The notes beneath the pieces are model-generated. The model saw nothing but the letters and a program-made list of their open reading frames with translations. It did no database searches and was not told the origin of the DNA. A program made the position numbers and the translations under genes. Of a DNA stretch of 64,000 nt, positions 37,664-49,600 are shown one piece after another (position 1 is the stretch's first letter; each line of letters begins with the position of its first letter). Origin of the DNA: Cryptomeria japonica (Eukaryota > Streptophyta > Pinopsida > Cupressales > Cupressaceae); assembly GCF_030272615.1 (NCBI RefSeq), contig NC_081413.1, positions 558,027,136 to 558,091,135 on the forward strand. The letters are read 5' to 3'.

Positions 37664-38200
37664 TTGGGAACCTGAGAACAAAATTCCTATATAGTTCACT
37701 GCCTTCCATCAGCTATGTTTTGCTTACTCTCATGGTCCCTATCCCATTTCATGGATTTATGACCCTGCGGAGATTTGGAGAGACCAATATCTGCCTTGGA
37801 TCTGGTCCTAGTTTTCACCCCGTTAGGGCATCTTGACTTATTATTTTTCTTTTTTCCATTCCCTATTACTTCTTCCTCGTGTTCATCTTTGTGATCAGCT
37901 TGCATGTTATTCCACAATTCTCCTCCTTTGTAGGATGAAGTGGGCATGTCAGCTCCATCATTCTAAAATAAAGAGTTTAGATTAACCTGAGGAGATCTGA
38001 ACTTGTTCTTCCTTCCAACATTAACTTCAAGATCTTCAAAGACATTTGGGCATTCTTTACTTTTTATTACTGAATCTTGAGGGGCCTCATTTTGGGATTC
38101 AGTTATATCATCAATCTCACCTTCTTCAATAATCTCTTCAATGATTACATTCCCTTTCTCCTGAGTCTGTAAAACTTCAAAATTATTAATTGTTTTGATC

Positions 38201-39342
38201 TCATCCACTAATTTCATCCTTTTTATCTTCCTTCAAAAGGGGAACCTTAAGAGGATTAGCTTTCCTATCTTCTTTTATTAAGTCTTTTAGGTTACTAGGA
38301 ATTACACTTCCTCCTTCCACTCTGCTATCCTCCTTAATGTTTATCTTCTCTTTACATACCTGTTTATGAGGATTATTAGCCTTCATAGGTTTTTTGGGGT
38401 TACTAGGGCAAGCCTTAGCCCAGTGTCTAGCTTTCTTACAGGAAAAACACACAAAGGGGAGGGACTCAAACTCTATTGTTTGTTCCCATAACCCAAGTTT
38501 GGATTTTATATCAATGGAACTAGGAAGATCCATCTTCTGAGAGATATTAACACAAATTCTCACATAAACTAGTCTCTTACGAGCTAATGCCATTGGATCT
38601 ATCGCAACAAGCTCCCCAAAGGAATTCATGATACCTAAAAAAACATCCTCCACCCAGAATTCAAGCGGCAAGCCAGGCACCCTTACCCGGACCAGAGTAG
38701 ATTCAAAGAAAGATTCATTGAGTTCCATATTTGGAGTCCATTTCCTCAGGGATAATGATGATTTGCCAAACATCCATGGTCCACTGCTTAATGTCATTTC
38801 TAGATCCTCCCCACAAGAGAAGGAAAAAAGAAAAAAAAAACCCTTGATAGGGATGAAACATCAACCTAGCCTTTTAGCCTCCATTTTCTCTTAACAAAGG
38901 ATCTAACATCCTTAATATTGGGTCGTGGTTCAACAAAGTTTCCCACTAGAGAAAATGCCATTAAAGAAATGCTATGATCAATAACCAAATCTAGAACAGC
39001 AATAGCTAATTTACCCATTTTTTTATCAGAGATATTTTCCACAGAGGGGAAGGACAATTTTCCAGTAGGTTTGATAAAAAGACCATTCCAAGGTTTGAGA
39101 GCCTTCACCTCTGTAGTCTTTTCTGAGTCATCTTTCATTCCCTTGAGACTCGGCTTTGACGAATCTTTCATCTTTTTATGGTCAAGAGGACGGTCTTGAT
39201 GTCGTGGGTCCCCATCTAGTCTCCCATTCTCATCATTCATCTCTTGTCCTTGAGATGCAGAGGCAACAAAACTAGAGGAACCAACCTCGTTGTTCCCTCC
39301 ATTGGAAGAATTCAAATTTCCTTCTTGCTGCGTTCCCTCCAT
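38201..39342 (-). pseudogene. LINE-1 ORF1 with CCHC knuckle
   Basis: The start at 39342 (MEGTQQEGNL) is only 38 bases from the 5' end of the LINE, so the 5' UTR is very short. A disordered N-terminus is followed by a DUF4283-type region (LSSGPWMFGKSSLSLRKW, then VPGLPLEFWVEDVF) and a CCHC knuckle read as CFSCKKARHWAKAC near 38430. DUF4283 plus a CCHC knuckle is the usual ORF1 of plant L1-type LINEs, an RNA-binding coat protein. A stop near 38866 and a frameshift near an A-rich tract (about 38826-38843) split the frame, which ends at 38201. Confidence 0.82.
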
Positions 39343-39380
39343 TATTCTGTGTGTTGGTGTTATTGTTAAACACACTCACC

Positions 39381-39398
39381 GCATATTGATTCTTTGTT
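39381..39398. repeat. Target duplication of LINE-1, right copy
   Basis: Exact repeat of 31402-31419. The reading frame of the element C cargo ORF resumes directly after it. Confidence 0.93.
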
Positions 39399-39855
39399 AC
39401 TGGTACTTAATTCCACTATTTTGGAATATAAAGAATTGTATAAGGAAGCATGCAAGCCTCACAACCTAATAGAAGACATTGATGAAGAGATAAATAAACA
39501 CAAAAAGAGATTGATGATATAACAGACAACATGATAGGTTCTTCAGAACTTACGTCAGTTTTTTATCAAGAAATGGTAGTTTTTGAGGAAAAGATTGAGA
39601 AACTAGAAAAGAAAAAAGCAAGGATAATAATGAAGGCACAAGAGATAAAAAATAAACTTGGTCCTAGATTGGACAACCTTATAACACAACGGATTGACCT
39701 GTCTAAAGCAACAATTCAAGCAAAAAGATCACCGGAGCAACAGATGCATTATCTAATCGGTATGATCCAACAGACTGAAACCATTATTTCTGAGAGCACT
39801 AAATTCATGTAGAGTCTTAATCTGATTTTGGTGGATATCTTTCAGATTCTACATA
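39399..39855 (+). pseudogene. Cargo ORF of element C, part after the LINE
   Basis: Continues the frame broken at 31402 and keeps helical, charged sequence (ILEYKELYKEACK, then a frameshift near 39521). From 39531 to 39812 there is a strong coiled coil (FEEKIEKLEKKKARIIMKAQ). It ends with TAG near 39812 or slightly further. This is the C-terminus of the protein that begins at 28469. The coding stretch is about 230 bp before the polypurine tract. Confidence 0.6.
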
Positions 39856-40067
39856 ACCGGTTACAGGCTATGAGGTAGAATTTTTTATTCTTTGATTCTT
39901 TTTTACATCCTTTGTCATTGATGTCAAATGGGGAGTAGTAGTGTGGAGAAAAATGTACAAAAGAGATCATTTGCTCAGGGGGAGCACTCTTATTTTTGGA
40001 TCAGTTTTGGACTTCATTTTTGGATATCAGTTTTTGGATTTTTCTCATGAGTGTTTCCATCAATGCC

Positions 40068-40079
40068 AAAGGGGGAGAT
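40068..40079 (+). promoter_or_regulatory. Polypurine tract of C
   Basis: AAAGGGGGAGAT lies directly before TGTTGGCATT, the start of the 3' LTR; the classic Copia arrangement for plus-strand priming. Confidence 0.85.
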
Positions 40080-40973
40080 TGTTGGCATTATACACTCAAA
40101 TGATAACAGTTGATGTTTCATTGATGGAAACCAACTGGTAACATGGTTCACAGCTTACACCGACATTAGACATCATCTATCAGCACCAACAGGCACTACA
40201 GATTATTTACATCGGCACCCACTCTACACAGACAAAAGATCTTACTGGCACTCCTAGCCGACATGGAAATTATATTGTTTTGTATTATAATTATATTGTA
40301 TAGCCGACATGATGTATTTTAAAGACTCATATATGTATGAGATCTTATAGGTCATTTTGTAAGTGTAAAAAAGGTGTGTGAAATATGTATAGGTAATTAA
40401 TGCAAGTGGTAAATGAGAGTGAATATCTGTATATGCATTTTGATGTAATAATTTTATGAGTGAATAAGAGAAGAGCAGAGCAAAGAAAGGTTTATGGCAG
40501 AGGTATTTGACAGAGCTTAAACTGGTACTGAATCCAGAATTGCAGATGCTATTTTGAGCAGTACATTGTCATGGGATTTAATTATCCAATTTTGTAGTCA
40601 GTGTGACTCCTTTTTGTGATTGAGTAGTGAGCTCTAGGTTGTTGGCCTTCCTGCATGTGCAAGCCCCTATTGTATAAGTAATATTTATTCATATTGACCA
40701 GTGAGTCTGAGGTTTTTCCCTTACCATGTTTCCTCCCCAAAAATATCGGTGTTATGGTGTGCATTGATGGTTATATTGTTATTTCTCTTTATTGCTTTAT
40801 TGTTTGTTTATCGGTACATTAATTTGGGTTGTAAAGTTTCAAACAAGTTTAAATCTTTTGTTTACCTGTTAGACACAAGTTTAAATCTTTTGTTTACCGG
40901 TTAGACATTGATTCACACACCCCCCCCCCCCTCCCCTCCCTCAGTGTTTTTGGGATTGATCAAGTATCTAACA
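40080..40973 (+). repeat. 3' LTR of element C
   Basis: 894 bp, matched to 26126-26994. A tandem duplication of about 34 bp (units carrying AAGTTTAAATCTTTTGTTTACC at about 40855-40910) and a longer poly-C tract near 40917 are peculiar to this copy. Followed by TGATG, the right half of the target duplication. Confidence 0.9.
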
Positions 40974-41483
40974 TGATGAGGCTCCCAACAAGCTAACAAT
41001 ATAAAGTGGTATCAACTAGTGGAGTAGAACACTTGGCCTCAAGCTTGAATCCCTAATAGAAAGGGAGTTGATTTAGCCTTATGATTAGCAATATGAAACT
41101 AAGCTAGAAGATCAAGAGCATACTTGGGATGAGAAAGAGTGGTCCCTAAATAAGACTGTGTAATTTCAATCTTGATAAAGTGGTGCAAAGGGCCCAGGTC
41201 AATCATTTAAAATATTTTGTGTGAAGAATAATTGACTCTACCAATGATGGATGATGAGCTCATTATAATGATCAATTCATCAACATAGAGAACAAGAAGC
41301 AAATGAAAGTCATCCTATCACAAAATATAGACATTCATAAATGAGTGGCATTTGGTGAACGCTATTAACAAAAGAAAGGAGTCAATTTTGGCATACCATG
41401 ATCAAGGGATTTTCTTGAGCCCATAAATAGGCTTTCTTAACTTGTAAAATAAAGAAGAACCCTAAAAATATCCATGTGGTTGT
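40974..41483 (-). pseudogene. Host Copia RT, C-terminal half
   Basis: Minus-strand Copia pol in translation: PHGYF, LRKPIYGLK, WYAKIDSFL and a YVDELI catalytic box (normally YVDDLI; last Asp changed to Glu) at about 41290. Then GPLHHFIKIEI, HPKYALDLL and LACWEP. It abuts 42983 once the solo LTR is removed, and 26125 across element C. Several stops. Confidence 0.8.
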
Positions 41484-42982
41484 TGTTGGCATTATGTGAA
41501 CCGGTATGAGGACATGATGACATTGTATGTTGTCATTGATGTCAATATGCTCAAGAAGATAAAACCGGTATGTTACCAAGAACCAGTATATGTGAGAACC
41601 GGTATAACATTGTGAACCGATATATGTGTCAAAGTGAAGTGGTATGTTTGTTCAAGGTGAACTGGCATGTGGTTATGGGAACCAGTACATGGAAGCTTTG
41701 TATGACTACCAGTTGGTAGTCTCAACTTCAGGGTTTCCAGTTGAAGTGCTTCAAGCCTGTGTGACTCAACCGGTGACTTTGTGTGATGAGTTAGCATTGT
41801 AACGAAGAATAGATCATGTTGCCACATCATCCTTGTGTGTATGAAGGATCTTGCATGAAGGAGATTGTTCCTATCTACCTTGGGAATGTGCAAAGTCTGT
41901 AAATGGTGAAAATGCATGATGGGTTATCAGCCACCATGAAAGCGGTGGAAAACGAACGATGGAGAATGTCTTGAGATTAGTTCAAGACTATTATATTTAA
42001 TGCAATGTGCTCAATGGTCAGGATTGAACCGTTTGAATTGCTTAACCTAATAGGTTTAGGGTTTAGGGTTTATGCTACTGACCTATATGTTTCCTATAAG
42101 GTCGATGTTGTGTTTCTTTCTGAGGTTGTTGGCAAAAGTTGTGTGTGTGTATCCAAGTGAAGGGATACGTGATTCTTGCTAGACCAGAGGAGAGAAGTGA
42201 TACCTACAAAGTGTAAGTGCAGAAGGTGAAGAGGAGCTAAAGCGGATCTACATTGGCATTGAGTGTTGTTACCAAATCATTGTAATACCTGTTGATCTCT
42301 AACCACTTCAATAGTTGGGAAATCCCTTAACAGGGTAGCTTTAACCGGCTTACTGTAAATCCTTTAACAGGGTGACTCAAAACCATTGAGTTTTTGAAAT
42401 CCTCTAACAAGGTAACCTTTAATAGGGTTTTACCCTTAACCGAGTATTCTAGCCATCCCTTAACCGGGTGATCCCTAACAAGATTGGTTCCTGACAGAAC
42501 CTATTGTATCAATCTTTAACCGGATAAGGCTCCTAACAGAGCGAACTTCTAAAGAGTTCAAAAATAGCTTGTGGGTATTCATCCCCACCGTGGTTTTTCC
42601 CAATTGGGTTTCCTCATGAAAAATATGTGTGTCATGAGTGGTGTTATTCATGTGATGATTTAAGTGATTTGTGTCTGAAGGTAAATCATGTTGATCTAGT
42701 TGTTTATATATCTTTGATGATAGATTACATGTTCATGCACTAGGGTGAAATGGAAATGAAGTATTAGATTGTATGAAAAGATAAGTGTCAACTGGTTTAT
42801 GCTTGTCTCAGTTATTCTGGGTTTTGTCGGTTGTACTCTGTTTAAGACCAATGTCACTGTTTGTCTGCCTAAGCACAGTGTCTGCTGATAAACCAGTTTA
42901 GGATTGTGTTTTTGTCTATACTAATTCACCCCCCCCCCTCTCAATACTGATTTGGTACTATCCATTCATCATTGAGTTATTA
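41484..42982 (+). mobile_element. Solo Copia-type LTR in host Copia RT
   Basis: Starts TGTTGGCATTATGTGAACC and ends near TTATTA (right tip decayed). Flanks are GTTGT and GTTGC, a one-mismatch target duplication. It splits the host RT between KQ and PHGYF, and the two halves join in frame when it is removed. Copia-type features are GTCATTGATGTCAAT near the start and a CCCCCCCCCCC tract near the end. No internal coding DNA, so it is a solo LTR. Confidence 0.7.
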
Positions 42983-43190
42983 GTTGCTTCACATAAATCT
43001 TCTGTTGAAGATCCCCATGGATAAATCTACTTTACACATCCATATGATATACAACTCAACCATGAATTGTCAATGGAATGAATCAAGAAAATAGAGTTCA
43101 TCTTGATGATGGGGGAAAATTTCTTTGTATAATCACCACCATGAACCTATGAAAAACCTTTGTCCATAAGTCATGCATTGAACTTTTCCG
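42983..43190 (-). pseudogene. Host Copia RT, N-terminal half
   Basis: Minus-strand translation shows KFNA.LMDKGFS.VHGGDYTKKFSP (normally KARLVAKGYSQ..G.DY..TFAPV) and GDLQQKIYVKQ after a weak M-D-V-K-S-A-F region. Its right end is the A-rich 3' end of LINE-2, which inserted here. Confidence 0.75.
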
Positions 43191-43344
43191 CCATTTTTTA
43201 AAAAGGTTGAACAGGTTTTTAAGGGGCCCAAAAATCCTTTACATCAAAATATTGTCGAATAGAAAAGACTGGACAACCAAGCAACAACATCAACAAAATA
43301 ATAGGAAAGCAACAACCAAAACATGGACACAAACCCAACCCAAT

Positions 43345-46319
43345 CTATTGAAACTTCTTTAAAACTTTAGTAGCTTCAATGTCTTTTTGAATAATTTGAT
43401 CATGAAGATCCATCACCTCTAAAATAACCTAAGAGTGGTCACCCACAAATTTACATTAGCTTTGAGTCCTAGCAGAAGGTTGATAAACTTATAAAGAACT
43501 AAGAGGGAGGGTGAATCAGTGATAGCAAAACAATAACACTTTAATTACAGACCGGTAAAAACACTTAACCAATTTACCAATGACTTTGCATATAAGCCAA
43601 AGTGTTATAAAATCATTCACTATAAGCAAAACATTCACCATAATACAAATATTTATACATGAAAAACCCAACTGGGAAAAACCATGGTGAGATGGAACTC
43701 ACAAGTTAACTATTTGTTGAATAGGTAACTAACCGATTAAGGTCTACAAATGCTCTGTTAGGAGCAAATCCTGTTAAAGATCCCAAGCCCTGTTAGGAGC
43801 TATACTTGGTTAAAGGTAACCTCAGTGGAGGATTTAGATCCAAGTTAATGAATCACCTTGTTAAAGGATTTCTACAATGAAGCTTGTTAGAGCTTACTCG
43901 ATTAGCAGATTTAACTGTTGTAGTGATTAGAAAACAATAGGTGGTATGATCTAAGAATAGCACATTATGCTTGTTTATATCCCTTTCTGCTCACACATTA
44001 CTATATCATAGACATAGTTTGCAACTCCTTCAACAAATCGCATCTACTTCAACTCATAACATCACTCATATCTTACATTACAAAATAACTCATCACAATG
44101 TCTTTTTCTAAACATTAGATCTCATGTCAGCTCCTGAACCTTGACATAATTTCCTAGGTTCAGTGAATCTAGACAATCTTCCTTAACATGACACAAATCA
44201 CCACCATAATTTCAATTGGTGGTAACACATCACAACCGGTGATAACTCATCACACAAACTGGGAAACTGGTTGGAGCACCCATACCGGTTGAGTGTTGAC
44301 TGCATCAAACTCATAAACCGATTCACTTCAAATCATACTAAGTGATTGTCTCCATGCACCTCCTTGTCTCTCTCTCATGCATCTCAAAACTGGTAACAGT
44401 GGAACTAATCAAAACTGATTGTCTTAACTACATATACTGGTTGTCTACATATACTTGTTTAGACATGTTCATATCGGTTGAACTTACTCTATACAAATGA
44501 TACCGGTTAACAATACATATGACTTAATAGTAGTACTGGTTTGACCTAACTGGTATACAAAGATGACTATGACAATCAAAACATATGTGTGCATCAATGA
44601 CAACACATAATATCATCAAATACAAAAATCATCATCATGCCAACAAAGGCCATTGCACCTTAACTAATACCTTATTAACTTGATCAAAAAAATTGCCAAC
44701 ATCACCCACATCAATTCCAACAACATCTTTTCACTCTCCAAAAAACTTTCCTTTTTTCAAATTGTGCCCCGACCTCAAGGCCTGGGATTTCTCATTAAGA
44801 ATGTAGAGACCTATAATGCTATTTAGGGCAATATACTAGTTGATGCTCACTACAATATTAATATTTTTGTGAACCTTGTTGACAATTTCTTCGAACAACA
44901 TGATCCTCCTCTCATGATCCATTTTCATGATCTTTAGATCCCTAGCCACCTCCTTAATTAAAGCTAGCATCTTCATTTTCTCCTTCTTACCCATATCCCA
45001 ATTACCACCACTTTGCAAAACATCAATCCTGTTACAAATAGAATTCATGCTTTCTTTAATAAGGTTAATTTTAGAGATAAACTGATTGGCCAAAGTGACT
45101 TTCCCCTCTATAGACTAATCGATTTGCATTATGACATACCCTAAGGGATCCATAGGATTGGCTTTAAGACACCCTCCTCGACACCCCCAAATCCTCATTA
45201 CCAGTCATAAGTTATTTATCTAGACTCACTTCACCTTTGACAATGACAAAATCCTCGATACTTGGATCATCCTTCATAGTTTGTCTCTTTTTATTTGAAA
45301 CATCAATCTCCCCACAACCACATCACTTTATTAGCTTTCTTTCTCACCTTCCCTTTATTAATAGTATTGGGTCTAGAAGACTCCCACCTGCATTTTTTAT
45401 CATCCCTTATCTTCTTCCCTTTCCCCTCAAACCCAAACTAGGCCATTGTATCAAGATTAAGCTTCTAACTCAAAGGAGTGGTGTACTCATCATCATCGGT
45501 GGAGAAACCATTCAACCATAAAATATTAGGTTTGAGGCATTTCTTCAATTCTTTCTTAGAGGTATGCCCCCCTTTATTGCCTAAATCAAACCACTCATCC
45601 TCCTTGTCTGACTACTTATCCTTTATATTCATAGATATATCAAAGTAGTGGACCCTAACATTTTTGGCAAATTAAATCTCGTGTTCGGGCCAAAGAAGCT
45701 TCAGGATCATAAAGACATATTTATCATACTCCATTAAAATTAAAATTAGACCTTCATGTAGCAAAAGAGAAGTGGACCTCTTCTTATGATCATTAATTCT
45801 AGCAATCAAATAGAATGAGAGATAAAAAGGAAACAAAACCAACCTTTTTGTGAAAATGATTCACTAGAAAGAAGTAATGACCAAAAAAACTAGTAAATTA
45901 ACCATCTAAGATGAATACCTAATTAAAACCTCAACAATTTTTTCCTAGAAGGGTTTCATAGTACCTCAATCGTAGCCACCAGACTTGATCCTCTTCACCC
46001 TGTCCATTTCATCATCTTTGAAAAACAAGGCAATGGCATCTTTAGATACTTTATAATCTCGAAAAATCTTCCTTCCATCACCAAAGAGGCCAGTAACATG
46101 TGCAATCAAGTCCTCAAAGGTAACCAATTCAACTTTGAACACCAAAAGAGTCCCATTCATCCACCTTTTAAAGAAGCCCTTAGTTGCAAGCAAGTTAGAG
46201 ACATGGAGCTTAATCATGTAAGGAGTAATGCCACCAGTTGAGAGTTTTGCCCAAATTTTAGGATCCTTTCACCATTTTTCATAGGAGGTAGGCTCCATTC
46301 TATTTATATACCCACCCAT
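43345..46319 (-). pseudogene. ORF3 of LINE-2, split by an LTR
   Basis: Starts MGGYINRMEPTSYEKW at 46319, aligning with the start of ORF3 in LINE-1 and with the env-position ORF of gypsy A. It continues with KLSTGGITPYM, VTFEDLIAHVTGLFGDGRKIFRDYK and KPF.EKI.EVLI. After decayed DNA a coiled coil follows (INLIKESMNSICNRIDVLQ and LALIKEVARDLKIMKMDHERRI, near 44850-45060), and the frame ends near 43345 with KVLKKFQ. The solo LTR at 43481-44645 interrupts the last part. Stops are frequent. The VTFEDLI..VTGL block with G-D-G next to it is the clearest similarity to the plant mobile domain pattern. Confidence 0.65.
43481..44645 (-). mobile_element. Solo Copia-type LTR in LINE-2 ORF3
   Basis: On the minus strand it starts TGTTGGCATGATGATG and ends ...AAGTTTATCA. 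Flanks are AAGGT (left) and AAGGC (right), a target duplication with one mismatch. On the plus strand it opens with GAGGGTGAATCAGTGAT, as the antisense LTR at about 53895 does. No internal region. Related by style to the other Copia LTRs here, with many ACCGGT-type motifs. Confidence 0.7.
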
Positions 46320-46639
46320 GATCTTAAAAGAACCACCCAAATTGTAATATAGCAAGAAAATAGGAAGAATAGGATCGGCAAAATCAGGGGAAAAGCCAAA
46401 TTTACTCTAAAATTAATAATAAACAAGTTAAGAATACTGAAACTACCCATAATTTGTGTGACTTCAATATTGAAGTGACAAGAGGTAATAATGACAATGT
46501 AAGACAATTCCACCTTATCAAGGTATAAATTCAAGTTGTTGAAACACACAAAGGGTGAGGAATCATAAAAATCCCAACCACTTCTAGAACCTAAGGCCAA
46601 TATAAGGGCACAAATGACAATCATGACATAACAAAAGGC

Positions 46640-49600
46640 ATTTATCCTATCAATTGTGAGAATTATTAAATATTGAGGTTTTCACATCAAGGAGAAGAGG
46701 GTCATCAACCCCCTACCAATGGATCGCATCCCTAGCAACACCAGTATTGACAAAAAAATCTTCCACATTGTTTTTGATTAATTAAAATCTGCCACATTGT
46801 TACCCTAGTAGAAAGTATGAGATATAAATCATCAAAAGAATCCATAATAGCAATACAATACAAAATTAGCCCATGCATAGTCTAGCTAGGTTTTTGATCC
46901 CTCGTCAAGAAGTTGATAATGTTAAGAGAATCTCCCTCAATCCACAGCTTCTTGAAACCTTAAGTTTGAGCCAATTTGAGACCAATGTAGGTTATATTTT
47001 CTTCAAAAAAGTGATTTGTCTAGGTACCCAACAGGAAGGCCACCTCCGAAACATTCCTACCATTGTGACCATGAACCGCTCTACTACATCCAGTAGGACC
47101 CAAGCTACCCTTAGCCACCCCATGAAAGTTAATTTTGATCCAATCCCTAGGAAGAGTCGTCCAAGTCACATTCTCCCTAAACTACTTCATCTTACATAGA
47201 GGGATGGAAATGTCACAAGGGAGATTGAAATTCAAAGTAACCTATTGATCATAATTAAAAATAAAATCTCTAGGGCCAGTTTGGGGTACAATGGGCAAAC
47301 CAACAAGAAAATTTTCCTTAATAGATAAGAAAATCTTGAAAGCTAAATTCAAAATTTTGTTGTTTCTTTCTTTCCAAGAACCCCATGCAATGTGAGGCAT
47401 AACGAGGGACCAAAGGAAGATGAGGGAAGGGTTATCAAAAGGAGAATTCCATTGACACTAACCTTCAGACAAAGAACCCAAAAAAAACCAACAAAGATTC
47501 CAGAGAACTAATTTGTGTGACCAAATTTCCATTGCATAGCTACAATAAAAGAGAATATGGAAAGAATTCTTGACCTCCTCCTCACACAAATAAAATCTAT
47601 TTGGAAATAAAAAACCATTTTTGCACAAGTTATCAATGGTTAACAATTTATTTTAAGCCAAAATCTAGAAGAAAATATTAATCTTTTGGACCAACTTTGA
47701 ATTCCATACTAGTCCATCCCAAATGCAGAGGCGTACAAACCTCAACTTACAAGTTGAAAGCATTAGAAACCAAGAAATGACCATCTAAAGATCCTAATCA
47801 AACCACTCTTCCTAATTTTTCTAATCAACAAACCTCTAAGCCTTTTAGGAAGGAAAAAGTGATCATAAACGATCAGGTGCATCCGATTCCTATTTTCAAT
47901 GCCAGTCCATAAGAAATTATGTTGAATTTGTTCAATTTTCACCAAGGATTTTTTGGGAACCTTAAATAAACTCATAGTAAAAATAGGGAGGTTTTGAAGA
48001 CAAACTTTAATCAAATGTAGTTTACCATCTTGACTCAACAAATCCCTTTTTGACCCCGTCAACTTGGACTAGAATATAACCAATAGACCATTATAGAAGG
48101 AATATGGAACCACATTGGAGCAAAGAGGTAAACACAAATAATTCAAGGATAGCTCAAACAAAGATCAATCAAGAATTGAGATAATACTGTGTTTTTTGCA
48201 CTCTAAAATGTTCAAGAAGAAGATAGAAATTTTAAGGAAGTTGATTTTCTGAGTAGAGGTTCCTTCATACTTCCACAAAATACCTTTAAGAAACTTAGCT
48301 TCTCTAATTGAGGCTTCACCCATAATGATTGTATCATCCACAAACAAATAGAGGTAACAAACATGCTAGGAGGATGAAGGGGATATCCCCTTAAGATTTC
48401 CATCCAACAACACCTTCTAGATAAACTTGCTCAACACCTCCACCATAATGATAAAAAGAAAAGCGGAGATAGGATATCCCTACTTGATACCCCAAAAGCT
48501 ACTAAATAAACCAAAGTGGGAGCCATTAATGATGGTAGAAAACCTTAGAGTAGAGATGAGCTACCTAATAACTTGCACCACCTTATTACCAAACCCAAAG
48601 TCCCAAAGGACTTTGAGGAATAATTGTCAATTCACTCTATCATAAGCTTTCAAAAGATCTAGCATAACAAAAAACCATCATTTTTCTTCACCAAGAAAGA
48701 ATGCGTATTTTCATGCAAAGTGAGGATAAACTTAACAATCTAAGGACCTTAGACAAACCCGTTCTACTATTTAGAAATGATAAGAGAGAACTCCCTTAAT
48801 CCATAACACCAAAACCATGGACATGATTCTATAAAAGGAGTTACAAAGGCTAATATGTCAAAAATAACCAAAGGAACTAGCACAAACAATTTTGGGAATG
48901 AGAACAATGAAAGTAGTGTTCAATTCCTTAAGCAAAGTCATACTCCAAAAAAACTCTTTAATAGCCCAAACAACGTCGCTACAATGTCCCAAAAAGTTTG
49001 AAAGAAAGACTTAGGAAAACCATTAGGTCTAGGCACTTTACTACTCTCAAAGGAGAACACAACTAGCCAAACTTCTTCTTCAGAAAGGATCTTACTCAGG
49101 TATTTATTCATATCTTTAGATATCAGATTAAGTATTCCCTTGAATAATTTCTCTTTGTCTTCCAAGTTTAGGTCATGCTCCACAAACAAAAAAATTAGAA
49201 AAGAACTCAATAGTCAGCCTCATAATAACTTCATCCTTATCTAGCAAGACACCATTATAAGATATAGATTTAATTATATTTGAGGCTCGATGCTTTAAGG
49301 TTGAAAGGTGAAAAAATATAGTATTACGATATCTGCATTAGAGCCAAAGGGCCCTAGATATTTGCTTCCAAATTCATCTTCTTTAGATATAATCTCATGA
49401 AGACTATCTAGAAGAGAAATGTATTGTTCATCAAGCAAAGGATTAACACCATTTTCTAGATCCAATCAAAGTCACTCTTTAATTGGGCTTAGACTAGAAG
49501 ATGTGGACAAAAGTAGACTTGTTCCATCACAATATATTATATTCAACAAAAGAAGGTTTTTAACCACTTGATACATGGTAGAGCCATCCAAATTTAAAGT

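Larger units (their letters stand above)
31420..39380 (-). mobile_element. Full-length LINE-1 with three ORFs
   Basis: A 7961-bp minus-strand non-LTR retrotransposon bounded by an exact 18-bp duplication. In element sense: a short 5' UTR, ORF1 (39342-38201), ORF2 with endonuclease, RT and RNase H (37663-33484), a third ORF (33203-31612), a roughly 190-bp 3' UTR, and a short A-rich end (AATAAAA) at the left border. Plant L1 elements normally have two ORFs; the third lies inside the duplicated boundaries and is also present in two related copies. It interrupts the cargo ORF of element C, so it is younger than C. Confidence 0.92.
26126..40973 (+). mobile_element. Copia-type LTR retrotransposon C, non-autonomous
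   Basis: LTRs at 26126-26994 and 40080-40973 both begin TGTTGGCATTATACACTC and end TATCTAACA. A perfect five-base target duplication TGATG lies at 26121-26125 and 40974-40978. The PBS matches initiator tRNA-Met and a polypurine tract AAAGGGGGAGAT precedes the 3' LTR, both typical of Copia. Instead of pol there are two coding zones: a coiled-coil/zinc-knuckle ORF and a long unknown ORF split by LINE-1 (31420-39380). Without the LINE the element is about 6.9 kb. LTR and leader resemble those of Copia F at 59880. Confidence 0.93.

Noticed and set aside
14657-43190. Several independent Copia fragments
   Set aside because: They join in order and in sense once the nested elements are removed, so one element explains them.
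43150-43470. Conserved hydrophobic tail after ORF3 (ends FW-V/A-P-stop in all three LINEs)
   Set aside because: An earlier in-frame stop (after KVF-K/I or KFQ) is at the same place in all copies, so the hydrophobic reading is more likely T-rich 3' UTR. It is kept only as a landmark of the 3' end.
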